This document shows positions 20,868-30,259 of a DNA stretch of 64,000 nucleotides, in pieces. The stretch spans positions 682,001 to 746,000 of the forward strand of contig JAKUDP010000003.1 in the NCBI GenBank assembly GCA_022570795.1. The letters run 5' to 3'. The stretch comes from Sphaerulina vaccinii (lineage: Eukaryota > Ascomycota > Dothideomycetes > Mycosphaerellales > Mycosphaerellaceae). How positions within the stretch are numbered: position 1 is the first letter of the stretch; each line of letters begins with the position of its first letter. Made by a program: the position numbers and the translations under genes. Under the pieces are notes generated by a model that saw only the letters and a list, made by a program, of their open reading frames with translations, ran no database searches and was not told the origin of the DNA.

Positions 20868-21003
20868 GTAAGGCGCAGGCCGAAAGTTTGCAGGAAGTGA
20901 AATGAAGAGTAGGAAAAGGTCTTGCGTGTCAATCCGAAGTTGGAGAACGTTCGTAATCTGGAGTTCGAGGTTAGCAAGCTGTCGGCATAGCTACTGCGTG
21001 CAT
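20868..21003. repeat. Upstream segment related to 22252-22385
   Basis: About 135 bp just 5' of the minus-strand C2H2 gene resembles a segment just 5' of the paralog-A gene. The best matched parts are GTTTGC(A)GGAAGTGAA and the block reading ATCTGGAGTTCGAGGTTAGC here and ATCTGGAATTGGAGGTCAAC there. Read by eye; identity not computed. Confidence 0.5.
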
Positions 21004-21309
21004 CCCAGATCGGGTTCTCGATGACAGTAGTGCAGCTGATCATTTTCTGTGGGAGACAGACTGCGCGCCATCGACGAGCCGCGTCTCGAGGAGTGCAATC
21101 GGAAACGAATCTCTTATCTGGATGATCAAGCTACTTGGTTTCATGTGTCTGATGCAGGTCGTGTCGGGTGGTGTCAGCAGACTTCAAGACGCAAAAGGAG
21201 CAAGATATCGATGAAAGCATCCTTCAGTCGCATCGATCGTATCCCTGACTGATTTGGCCGGTGTGGGTGTGGTCACACTGCTCACTACTCACTCTCCTAC
21301 CCTCCTTAT

Positions 21310-22194
21310 TCATTGTTCCTCGAGGATTTCGGGCTCAGATCCTGATTCGTCCTCGTCCTCGTCCACGTCGGCGTCGTTGGCGGGCTGCCAATTGTTAGCC
21401 TTCCACAATTCTATCTTCATCGGCACACTTCTTCACTCACATTCTGCTGTGCTTCAATACCAGGTCCGATGCTGTTTAAGGAGTGCACCTGGTGCCAACG
21501 TGCTGCGGATGGCGCTGATCGCGTCAGGCTCCATGTGGCGATCCCGCTGTGCAGCGTCCGCATCCTCATTCACGTATATGTCCTGCTCAGATTTGTCTGC
21601 TGCCTCTTCATCTTCCTCTTCCTCTTCTTCCTCTTCCTCTTCTTCCTCCTCGTTGTCGACCTCGAGTCGCAGTTCACCATCCTTCGCCACCGATTTCACC
21701 TTGGAGCGCGGAGAACCAGTTGTAGCAGCAGTCGTCGACGAAGGAGAAGCCATCAGCTCGCTCTTCTTGCTGCGGGCAGGAGTCACCTTAGGTCGAGCAC
21801 GTTCGCACTCCTCATGCAACGCATCAAGCTCTGCTCGCAATGGCGCTAGGAAACGGTCGTTCGGTGTGGCTTTCCAGATCTCCTCTACGATGTCGAGATA
21901 GCGCTAGCAATAATAATCAGTGAGTGCCCTCAAGCCGCACGGTGTGGTAGTAGATTCCAGGTGGGAGTGTTCAGTTTAAGTCAATCAACTCACCTGTGCT
22001 TCATTCCAGTCGTCTTCTGCGCCGAAGATCAAGATGCAGTTCCTTAATTGCCAATAAGGAGGCAACAGAAGATCAGACAAGTTCTGTTTTGCTCGGATGA
22101 TGCCCTGCACGTATCGCTTGTTCTTCGTCCAGAAGACTGCTCTGTGGTAGTCGCTTATATGCGAGCTTTCCACAGGTGAGTCGTCGGAGTCCAT
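21310..22194 (-). pseudogene. Paralog A of an unrecognised gene family; one-base frameshift in exon 2
   Basis: Three exons: 22194-21994 (67 codons), 21903-21441 and 21384-21310, with introns of 90 and 56 nt (donors GTGAGT; acceptors GCTAG and GGCAG). Exon 1 shares the pattern RYVQ-IIRAK-NLSDLLL with the gene at 27692-28518 and has exactly the same length. Exon 2 encodes IVEEIWKATP, a basic middle, a run of about 13 Glu, and the shared EPDAISAIRSTLAPG motif. Just after that motif the frame must move one base (at TTAAAC, about 21473) to reach the donor and the acidic exon 3 (DADVDEDEDE...EILEEQ); unshifted, it stops at 21454. Either one A was gained or the assembly has an extra A. No domain is known to me; the protein is probably nuclear or cytosolic, with no signal peptide. 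Confidence 0.6.
21600..21660. repeat. Low-complexity CTTCCT-type tract encoding poly-Glu
   Basis: A pyrimidine-rich imperfect hexamer tract on the plus strand encodes the Glu run of paralog A. Paralog B has only a short acidic stretch at the matching place, so the tract has probably expanded. Confidence 0.6.
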
Positions 22195-22251
22195 GATGCA
22201 GACCGTGTTGTGTGTGATGTGTTGTGTGTTCTGTTATAGTTGTTTATGCCC

Positions 22252-22385
22252 CTTGGAGTAACGCGCGGCTCGAGAGTTTGCGGAAGTGAAGTGAGGATTT
22301 AAAATGCCAACGCACCGTTGGGAACTCACTCACGATCTGGAATTGGAGGTCAACAAAATGTCGCCATGGCTACTGCTTGCACATG
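22252..22385. repeat. Upstream segment related to 20868-21003
   Basis: Lies about 58 bp 5' of the paralog-A start on the minus strand and matches the segment upstream of the C2H2 gene over about 135 bp with scattered differences. Possibly duplicated promoter DNA. Confidence 0.5.
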
Positions 22386-22440
22386 ACACTACACGCATCA
22401 CAGATGCGCCGTAATTCTTGCCTCTGCATTTCCAGCTTCC

Positions 22441-22860
22441 GACCATACTACCCAGGTTGCAGATGAGTCGCTCTCCACAACTCGTCACACTTCAGAGACG
22501 TATGATGGATAATACTTACATTGGCTGGTCACCATCGCATTCCAGTTCCGTACAACGTGTCGTGGAGAAACCATAGGTGACTGGAGAAGCGTGATCACAA
22601 TGGCTCCGATTCCTGCGACTCTGGCTGGCGACCATACTACCCAGTTTGCAGCCAGGTCGCCACCGACCACTCGTCGTACTTCAGAGACGAATGACGACTA
22701 TGCCTTGCATGTCCGCCTTCCTGGCTGGCCACCATCGCGATCCGGATAGAGTGCGATCTTGAAAACATAGGTGGCCAGAGATAAGTGATCACAATCGCTC
22801 CACTCTCTGCGTGTTTGGTCGGCGACTATACCATGGAGGCTCACAGCAGATCGCTGTCGT
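22441..22860. repeat. Degenerate tandem repeat, unit about 190 bp, two full copies plus a part
   Basis: The phrase GACCATACTACCCAG recurs at 22441 and 22630, and a diverged form (GACTATACCATGG) at 22824, so the spacing is about 189-194 bp. Other shared phrases are CTTCAGAGACG, CTGGCCACCATCGC/CTGGTCACCATCGC, CATAGGTG-C-GGAGA and GTGATCACAAT. No long frame is conserved between copies. Confidence 0.7.
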
Positions 22861-23160
22861 CAGATCTCGGGATTTCAGCGATGCATGATTGTTGCTCATG
22901 GTTCCAGCTGCTGACAAAGTGAGTCGTCGTCGGGTTGCGCTCGGAGCATCTTGCCTGCGTCGTGGAGTTCATGCGCAGCTGATATTATCTGCGCTGGGAG
23001 TAGTGGCATTGAGACCACTCACTCAAGGATAGCTTTTCGTAGCAGCGACTCTGGGCTACGATTTCGAACAAAAGAGTGCTTCCAGCTTCGGGTACAGAGG
23101 ACCATATCGCAAGAAGAGTAAGCTCCACGCAGTGGCCCTCGGAGAGCCGCCGGATGCATC

Positions 23161-23780
23161 TCACCAACGACCAGTACTAACAGTACTCCAGCTGCACTAA
23201 GGATGACACATGTGAACGGGAGTACTACTTCCTATGTCGTCTTGTGTGACGCATTATTAGATTGGATCGAGCACTGCATTGATAGCCACGTCACAATCTA
23301 ACATGGAGCTCACATACAGTCCGATGCCGCAATCAATCGTCGTGGGGATTACTGATAGAATCCAGGGTCTTGGCATCGTATTCAATTCGTACGCACCAAT
23401 GATTAGGTGACACCGATTGTCGGGCTGCAGAAGTCACTACTACAGTAAGCATTCTCTACCGGCGGTCGTGCGCTCACGAATCATCCAGCGTGACGACGGA
23501 CCTGGAAGTCCTGGAATCGTCTTCACTGCCAACTTCGCAGGTCGACATCGACCTGCGAAGTTGGAGGCCAGAACAAGCTCCACGTAGTGGCCGCCGGAGG
23601 CAAAAGCATACCACACTTCAACGTACCTTGAGCAAGCTTCAAAACATCAAAAAAATTGGTTTGCTCGCTTTCTAATGTGGCTGTTAGTATGCTTTCGACT
23701 TAATGAATGGAAGTAGTACTCACGTTTGCATGTGTCATCCTTAGTGCAGCTGGAGTACTGTTAGTACTGGTCGTTGGTGA
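23161..23780. mobile_element. 620-bp element with 72-bp terminal inverted repeats (MITE-like)
   Basis: Bases 23161-23232 and 23709-23780 are inverted copies of each other with only about three mismatches by eye; the outer ends read TCACCAACGACC and GGTCGTTGGTGA. The 476-bp interior has no transposase frame but contains a perfect hairpin. This fits a non-autonomous foldback or miniature inverted-repeat element. No convincing target-site duplication is visible next to the ends, so exact boundaries are uncertain. Confidence 0.65.
23529..23564. repeat. Perfect 17-bp inverted repeat with 2-nt loop
   Basis: The arms CCAACTTCGCAGGTCGA (23529-23545) and its exact complement (23548-23564) flank CA. 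It lies inside the inverted-repeat element and could extrude as a cruciform or form an RNA hairpin. Confidence 0.8.
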
Positions 23781-24126
23781 GGAATCGGAAAATTCTTACG
23801 GGCCATGCTCTGCAGAATCGTTAGTGGTGTTGACACTGAATAACCGTTAGGTTACGTACAATCTTCTCTGTATTGTTTCAAATTGACCAAATGTCCGGGT
23901 TGCCCCGGACAAGATTCGTGCTTGTCTAGTTGATTATATTCCTCCAACGCGCATCGGGCCCTTCCCGAAGCACAGCGATTGGCTGGCGGCAATGTCATGC
24001 CTCGCCCACCACACTCAGTATACATGCTCTTCCATCATGCATCGGTGCTTGATGACCATTGGACTTCGCATTGGTCGACGTCGACGCGGTCGTGGAGACA
24101 TGGACGGCGAGGGATTCGGACGACGA

Positions 24127-25060
24127 TAGCATGGGATCGAGTTCGTACAACACCAGTATCGCACTGGGTCGACAGCATGATGAAGCTCGTATCATGGGGA
24201 GGACTGACAGCATGCTTCGATAGTCTGAGAAGGATATCGATCGGCGTCGATGTTGTCGTGCATGGGGTAGAGGAGAAGTCGAGCTCGATTGACGACAGCA
24301 TGGTTTCGAAACGACAAGACGATACGGCCAGCACCATATGAGAGACTACCAGTATGCTCCGGCAGCATGAGAAGCCAGTCGAGCAGAAATCTTGTACTTT
24401 GACGTGCAGAGCCTTGTCCAGACCTGAGCAAGGTTGCAAGACAACAGCATACCAGGTCGAGAATTTGCTCGGGCTCGGGCTCATGCCGACGAAGAAGGCC
24501 ATGACCAGAAGGTTAGAAGAACAACATATACGGAGCCATTGCTGCATGCCAGATCGTAGTCTCCTGGTTGGTTTCCACTACAGAACCTGGCACGGACGTG
24601 CAAGGCTTCCAAAGACGGTCAAGCCATAACACACTCGAAAGAGCAGCGATACGACATGGGGGCTCGTCGTAACGGTGCTCAGTGGCAGAAGGTAGAATGG
24701 CCGATATTTCATAGCTTCTTTGCTAGTACTCATGCCTGGATCGTGGTGCCTGAGATATGGCCATGGACAGCATAAGACTCGACGGTAGAGTCATCTGACG
24801 CGGAAGCAATGAGTTCGTCCACACCAAGGTGAGAGACACTTCTGGTGCCATGACATGGTAGCCGTAATCTTGCTTGCCGAAATCCCTCTCATGGGCGTGA
24901 TAGGTTAGTCCGGCATGGCATGCTTGAGGGAGTCCTGTCGTGCCAGAAGACGACATCTCCAGCGCAGCGGCTACAGAGTCAATAACGCATCATGGCGGTC
25001 ACGTATACTCAACACACTGTAGGACTTCACGACAAGTATCATGCGCCGCTCCGACAGCAT
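24127..25060. repeat. Cluster of CAGCAT(G) motifs
   Basis: CAGCAT occurs near 24173, 24208, 24297, 24363, 24445, 24767 and 25055, mostly as GACAGCATG or GACGACAGCATG, plus a TAGCATG near 24127. For a 6-mer in about 930 bp this is far above one expected copy. Spacing is irregular (35-320 bp), so this is not a simple tandem array. Confidence 0.5.
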
Positions 25061-25596
25061 GACGGCCTGCCTCGTGGCAATGGGAAGAGAGGAAGGCAGG
25101 CTGTTTGAGAATGGAATTGAGCATTTGCATACATTTGGCTATTGACATTACGTGGCAGACTTACTCTTGTTCGCGTTGCGAAATTGCACGCGTCCTGCTG
25201 GCAGGTGCTAGTGCTCGTAGGCGGAGATGATATACACGCCCATGTGTGGTGGTGATGATGGTAATGGTGGTGCGTGTGGAATTCGAAGCGTGCGACGACG
25301 AGGATCAAGGAGTCACCGGCATCGTCAAGTCACGACCCCACCATGCCTCTTCGTCAGCTTTCGGAATGCAGAGCACATCAGAGAAACAAAAGAAACATCT
25401 CTTTATGAACATTGCATTGAATTCACATCACACCATAGCATCGTAGCACTTCTGTAGCCTCCCATCGCTTGATCGTAGCCAACCAAAACGCCATAACAGA
25501 CATCCGATCCCATCCTGACTGGTAACAGAGAACCTTGTTCGATCCAAACAACACCCAAAGAGTAACACCGTTGACATTAATCTCTCCATCTCTTTT

Positions 25597-26842
25597 TTAG
25601 ACCACCTCCTTGTCCTGCCAGACGACAATCTCGTCCTTCCCGCAGCTGACAACCTCATCCTTCTCACAAGTGATGATCTCCTCAGTAACCTCCTTCTTGG
25701 CATCCGGAAACATATCCTTAACATCGATAAAAGCAACAGGAGCAGCAGCAGCAGCCGACTCGTCAACAACCACAAAGGAGTCCTTGGTCAAACCTTCGGG
25801 ATAGAAATACTCCGTCTCGAGATCCGAAAGTGGCGACCTCGAACCATCATCCATTTCATCCTTAGCAAGCTTCTTCCTCATGATATCCTTCTTCGAAACC
25901 AGCACCGGGACAGCAGCAGTAGGTGAGCTTGGTCTCGTAGCAGTAGGAGCGTCGTAACCCTCTGGTGGCGTGTTCTCTTTTCCGCGATAGTCGTTGGCCT
26001 TCTTGCAGTCCTCATCGTCAGAAGATAGGTCGAGAGTGAGAGTACTGTGCTCCATCAGATTGGCAGCTTCTTCCTCAGGAGTGTCTTGGTAGATTTCGAA
26101 GAACCAGTTCTTGGGCATGCTCTCGGCAATGGTGGCGCCAGCCATTTTCGGGGTTGGTGTCTGAGGAACTGATGTGGAGGAACCGCTGAGTGCTGCGTCG
26201 AGACTGAACGGCAGTGCTGATGTCGATGTCGAGCTGAACGATGGTGGGTCGACACGAGAGAATGGTGCTGAGGTGCGTCGAGTTGACTTCAATGCAGCGA
26301 ACTTCCTCTTTGGTGACCTTCCAGCTGGTGCAGTCAATGGTGCTCGTGGTGCAGAGATGTTGGCACGCAAAGGTGTTGCAAATGAGCGTGGTGACGACGA
26401 GAAAGTGGAAGAAGGCGGTGGCATCGAATTTCTTGCTTGGCTGTTGTGGATGCCTGTGCTTGTGCCCAAGCTGAAAGTGAATGGCTTCATTGCTGGCTTG
26501 TCAAACGTGTTGCCTTTGGTCTTCTTTGATGGCGAATCAAACATGGTGGGGTCAATGTTTTCACTGTCAAATTCGTCGTATGTAGAAGGCTCGTGGCTAC
26601 GCTTGATGGAGGTGGTGGTGGTCATGCTGATGGTGCTGCTCTTCATCATGCTATTCTTCGCGTTGGAGGACTTCTGCGCGATAACGCCTTCACGAAACGG
26701 ATAAGCTAACGGCTTTTTTCACTACGCGTCTTGAAGACAATGGCATACCATTTTGACGATTCTTCGCACTCGCGAGATGCTGAAGTCTCGGATTATCGAG
26801 AGGCGCGAACGGCACTCTTGCCATAGGAACGTGAGTGGTCAT
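25597..26842 (-). CDS. Conserved ascomycete protein of unknown function (KNRQN / SENIDP type)
   Basis: Exon 2 (26673-25597) carries a long Ser/Thr/Pro-rich protein with DSENIDPTMF near residue 65, a basic PAGRSPKRKFAALKSTRRTS patch, then the conserved-looking NWFFEIYQDTPEEEAANLMEHST, LDLSSDDED and RGKENTPPEG blocks. Exon 1 (26842-26726) supplies an N-terminus with PLDNPRLQHLASAKNRQN, which I recall preceding the SENIDP motif in homologs. They join in phase 0 over a 52-nt intron (donor GTAGTG, weak; acceptor GCGCAG), giving 397 residues. The donor position could shift by three bases (GTGAAA). No enzymatic motif or membrane segment is seen. Nuclear or cell-cycle roles are only guessed from the basic and SDDE motifs. 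An unspliced form would start at ATG 26647-26649. Confidence 0.65.
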
Positions 26843-27691
26843 GATGGTGAAATGTCGGACGGAGGTGAAGTCGCTTGAGAACGCGTCGGAGTAGCGTAGA
26901 TCACCCTGGAACAAAGAAGCGTGAGAAAATCCCTGACTAGTCGCTTGCGTAGTCTGGACAACAACACTTCACGTCTAGGATGGTGTACGAGTTGTAGAAT
27001 ATCGTGCTGGTTGATGGTAATGAGCGTGAGAGTATGTAGACTGGCGAAGTCGGACGTGTCGAAGTCGAGGCTCGCTCTTCAGCTGTGCCCCGTCAGTGCG
27101 TTGCACGAGCAGGGTTGACTACTGCAAGGTGTCGCGACAAATTCGTGAAGTGAAGAGCGCGTCGGCGACGTGAAAACCAATCAATGCTCTGATGTGGCGT
27201 TTGCGAGACCCACTTGATCGGCTGGGCAACGCTTTCTCGCTTTCTACAAACGCTGACCAGGATTCCTGCGGCGCGACGTGACGTTGTTGTACTTCTGTAT
27301 AGTCTCGAGTACGCATGAGATCGTCACGAGGGATGAGGATTGATCATGTTCTGGACGAATGGCCACGCGAAGCAGACGAGGACGATGAGGACAAAACTCG
27401 TTCTCAATGCAGTCCCGCCAAGCTTTGGGTTGATATCTCCGTCTTGCCGACAAGTACCAATGAACGCGATGTGAAGACGTTTCGGCGCGTATGCAAAGAC
27501 TAGGACATGCAGCAGCACTCCAGAAGAATCTATGAAACTAGTAGAAGGCTTCGGGGAGCGAATACCATACGCACAGATCTTGCTCGTACAATTCTTTGGA
27601 ACATCTCTCGACCCGCACTCCGTGTTTCAGCAGCCAACTCGCGCTCGTGCAGTTGATCAATCCGATGGATCATACATCATCCAGCTATCGA
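26843..27691. other. Gene-free stretch
   Basis: Promoter of the 25.6-26.8 kb gene on the left and 3' flank of paralog B on the right. Short minus-strand frames here have non-ATG starts and no motif. Nothing else is seen. Confidence 0.4.
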
Positions 27692-28518
27692 TCAATGCAT
27701 CAGTCGAACATTCATGTATCTCGTTCTCTCAACCAACACGGCCAGCCAAGTCTTGTTCTTCTTCGGCTGCCGAGCATCTGGTTTTGTCACTTTGCTCACT
27801 TCACCCGTCCCGCTGTTCGATACCATCTCATCACTTCCTATGGCTCCCAGAGCATATATTCGCCCACGAAGACTACCTGGCTTCATGGTCTCGCGAATGG
27901 CCGCGATTGCGTCAGGCTCCGTGGCCCGGTCGCGATGCTCCACGTCTGACTGCGATTCGATATCGTCCTGCTCTTCTTCATTCTCCTCTTCAGTTTGAGA
28001 TGTCTTCGTAGCGCTGTTCCCGCGCATTATTGGCACATGATCCCTATTTTTGCTGCGGCGAGCATGAGTACCCGGTCGAGTCCATTCGCAGTGGTGGTTG
28101 ACTATCTGCCTATCGATATCTGTTCGGGTTGACACAAAGAACGGATCGTTGGCCTTAGATCGCAGAGGAAATGCAAATTGCCAAATTTCCATTGCAATTT
28201 CGAGGTATTTCTGCCCACGATTGTCAGCTTCTCTTATCTCTGCTTCTCAAGTGTTCACACTGCCTTCGAGCTATTTTCGTGGTGTTACGATATGAGTGGA
28301 AGTGACAACGCTCTTACCTGCACTTCCGCCGAGTCGTCTTCTGAGAGAATGACTATGAAGCAGTTCTTCAGCTGATAACCTGGAGACAAGAGAAGGTCGG
28401 ACAAGTTCGCTTTCGCTCGAATTATCGCCTGCACATAGCGCTCGTCCTCGTAGAGGAGAGCGGCTTCGCGCAAGTCGCGGATGCGAGACCTGTTGCCACG
28501 TATGCGAGGCGCTGCCAT
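27692..28518 (-). CDS. Paralog B of the unrecognised A/B family
   Basis: Exon 1 is 28518-28318 (67 codons, the same length as in paralog A), with donor GTAAGA. A 107-nt intron ends in GGGCAG, and exon 2 is 28210-27692, joined in phase 0, giving 239 residues. Motifs shared with A in the same order are RYVQAIIRAKANLSDLLL, YQLKNC-I, EDD-AEVQ at the exon end, EIAMEIWQ at the start of exon 2, an acidic stretch, and EPDAIAAIRETMKPG. After the last motif B diverges from A and ends in a basic tail; a further intron there, as in A, is possible but not resolved. No signal peptide or known domain is seen. The frame is intact, so B is the better representative of the family. Function unknown. Confidence 0.68.
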
Positions 28519-28840
28519 GATGCAGAGGGTGGTGGTGTCGCGAGTGCTCGATGTTGTGATGAAGTTGCAGAGTTAGAACTGGAAGTTTGAGTAAGGTCAG
28601 CGAAAGCACACGAGCTCGAACTTCACCTCTACTTATCTCAAACTTCGGCTCACTAAAACTTGTGCGGATCTGATAAACATGCTCCAGTTGCTCATTCTGG
28701 TGTCCACATGTTCAATACCTGCTAGCGTGCTACATATGCTGACTCGCAACCACTGGATCATGCCTCCAAGTACCAATTCGAGGTCTTTACAAAGCGTCTT
28801 CGTCCGACTCATGAACAGTGATGGTCACAAGCCAGTGGTC
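28519..28840. other. Gene-free stretch upstream of paralog B
   Basis: Promoter of paralog B and 3' flank of the ceramidase-like gene. The bases just 5' of the start (CATGATGCAGA in plus orientation) match those at paralog A's start. Nothing else is seen. Confidence 0.4.
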
Positions 28841-30259
28841 CTACCAAGTCTCGCTCATATGACTTCTAATCCACTTCGCAGATATAGGCTTTACCCATCT
28901 CCTACACCACTTGACGGTCCCTTCCCTCGGATCCATAACGCAAGCAAAATGCGTCTCCTCGTTCGTAGTGGGGTACTTCTGCACCAATTCAATTATATCC
29001 TCTTCAGTGACAGACGCGTTCTTCGCTCTTAAATTATGATAGTTGTGCTCAGCGCACTGTTGTCGATCCTTCGCCTCGCTGACTAGGTCCTCCATGCCTG
29101 TCGGAGCTTTCTGTTCCTGAATAGTCGTGGTGTTGCTGTTGTTCGTTCCTGTACTTGCTTCGCTGTTCTGTGTAAGCGTACTGGCTTGACTCCCCGTACT
29201 GTCGGGCCTGTCTGCGTCTGTGTTCGTGATTACGACGAAGTTCTTACTAGCTCTGGCAATGCCTGTCCTGTAGTCCTTTTCAATTACTGTGGTTTCCACT
29301 CCGTTACTGAAGCATAAGTAGCAGACCGTACTCTTCATTAGTCTGCGTGTCTTGTCTGCAGAACTCAATGCCCTGACAACATGCTCATACTTCCAATTCG
29401 ACCTTTCCATAAGGTCTGAGCGCGGAAATCTATGCTTGTCGCGCCCGGGTATCAGTATTCGCCCAAGCTCGCTGGAAATGCTGCGCCTGTGGCCAAGGAC
29501 AACCATCAAGAGGTGCCAGTAGTACCTCGCATCGGCTGAGAACTGTCCCTTCTCGTTGCGATTTGGTCGGAAGTTCAAGCTCAAGCTCAAATCCTTCCTC
29601 ACTCCAGTCAAGACTCCCACGTATCCAGCGTAGGTCAGGCTTGATGCAACTACAGGTCCACCACGTGACTCTTTGAAGTCCAGCTGGACTACCACTTTCC
29701 GGAGCGAGGGCATCCCCCAATCCAGTGTCCTGAAGTGCAGCATCTTCGCGCCTCCACTGGCTGTATCCTTCACTGCTGCTCCACCACTACTGCATCCCAT
29801 AAACAAATCCAATAGTACATTGAAGCACACCAAAAGATACATTGGCACACCTGTTGCCTTGCTGATGCCCTTGAGCTCTCGATTCTCCTCCTTGTCGTAG
29901 ACTTTGCGAAGCAGTAGCCGACACACGAGATGAACCCATACCAAAGGTATACGGTATAGCATAGAGCCCACCACTTCGTCGAACAATGGTGTCAGGCCCT
30001 CGATTTCCTGCTTGAAAGCGGCGCATACTTCGAGATATCGTTGCTCTGGTGGGAGAGAAAGATCGATTACGAATCGTGGTGGCGTGTCTGGATATCGCGT
30101 TCTCGAAAGCTCTACAGATGTAGTGCTGGTCTTACTTGATGTGCTTCTTTGTCGTATACTACCGTCCAAGCGTTGTGGGTCGGCGAGGTTGTGCTGTGGA
30201 AGATCTGTGCTGGTAGCTGTTGCCTCTCGCAGAGTCTGACTTCGAGTCGCTGGCGACAT
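28841..30259 (-). CDS. Acid ceramidase / NAAA-like amidase (Ntn hydrolase)
   Basis: A single exon of 472 residues. The first 55 residues are Ser/Thr-rich. An N-terminal block (PPRFVIDLSLPPEQRYLEVCAAFKQEIEGLTPLFDEV, from about 60) matches the NAAA-beta/acid ceramidase N-terminal region. The likely nucleophile is C156 in DLFMGCSSGGAA, followed by the LHFRTLDWGMP motif that replaces the HxRNxDFG of ceramidases. In characterised enzymes the chain is cut before the Cys to expose it as the N-terminal nucleophile, and the enzyme then hydrolyses the amide bond of ceramides or N-acylethanolamines. No signal peptide is seen, unlike lysosomal ceramidases, so a cytosolic location is possible. The C-terminal 100 residues are low-complexity then conserved-looking. 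The substrate is not decided. Confidence 0.72.
   Translation of the reverse strand: MSPATRSQTLREATATSTDLPQHNLADPQRLDGSIRQRSTSSKTSTTSVELSRTRYPDTPPRFVIDLSLPPEQRYLEVCAAFKQEIEGLTPLFDEVVGSMLYRIPLVWVHLVCRLLLRKVYDKEENRELKGISKATGVPMYLLVCFNVLLDLFMGCSSGGAAVKDTASGGAKMLHFRTLDWGMPSLRKVVVQLDFKESRGGPVVASSLTYAGYVGVLTGVRKDLSLSLNFRPNRNEKGQFSADARYYWHLLMVVLGHRRSISSELGRILIPGRDKHRFPRSDLMERSNWKYEHVVRALSSADKTRRLMKSTVCYLCFSNGVETTVIEKDYRTGIARASKNFVVITNTDADRPDSTGSQASTLTQNSEASTGTNNSNTTTIQEQKAPTGMEDLVSEAKDRQQCAEHNYHNLRAKNASVTEEDIIELVQKYPTTNEETHFACVMDPREGTVKWCRRWVKPISAKWIRSHMSETW

Larger units (their letters stand above)
22195..25596. other. 3.4-kb gene-free repeat island
   Basis: No open frame here shows a domain, signal peptide or splice structure. 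The region holds degenerate tandem repeats (22441-22860), a terminal-inverted-repeat element (23161-23780) with an internal hairpin, and a CAGCAT motif cluster (24127-25060). It separates paralog A and, after one more gene, paralog B. It looks like fragmentary repetitive DNA with scattered duplicated pieces. Confidence 0.6.

Noticed and set aside
23979..24341. A 120-codon plus-strand frame in the repeat island
   Set aside because: It spans the CAGCAT motif cluster; its Ser/Arg/His content reflects the repeat words rather than a protein family.
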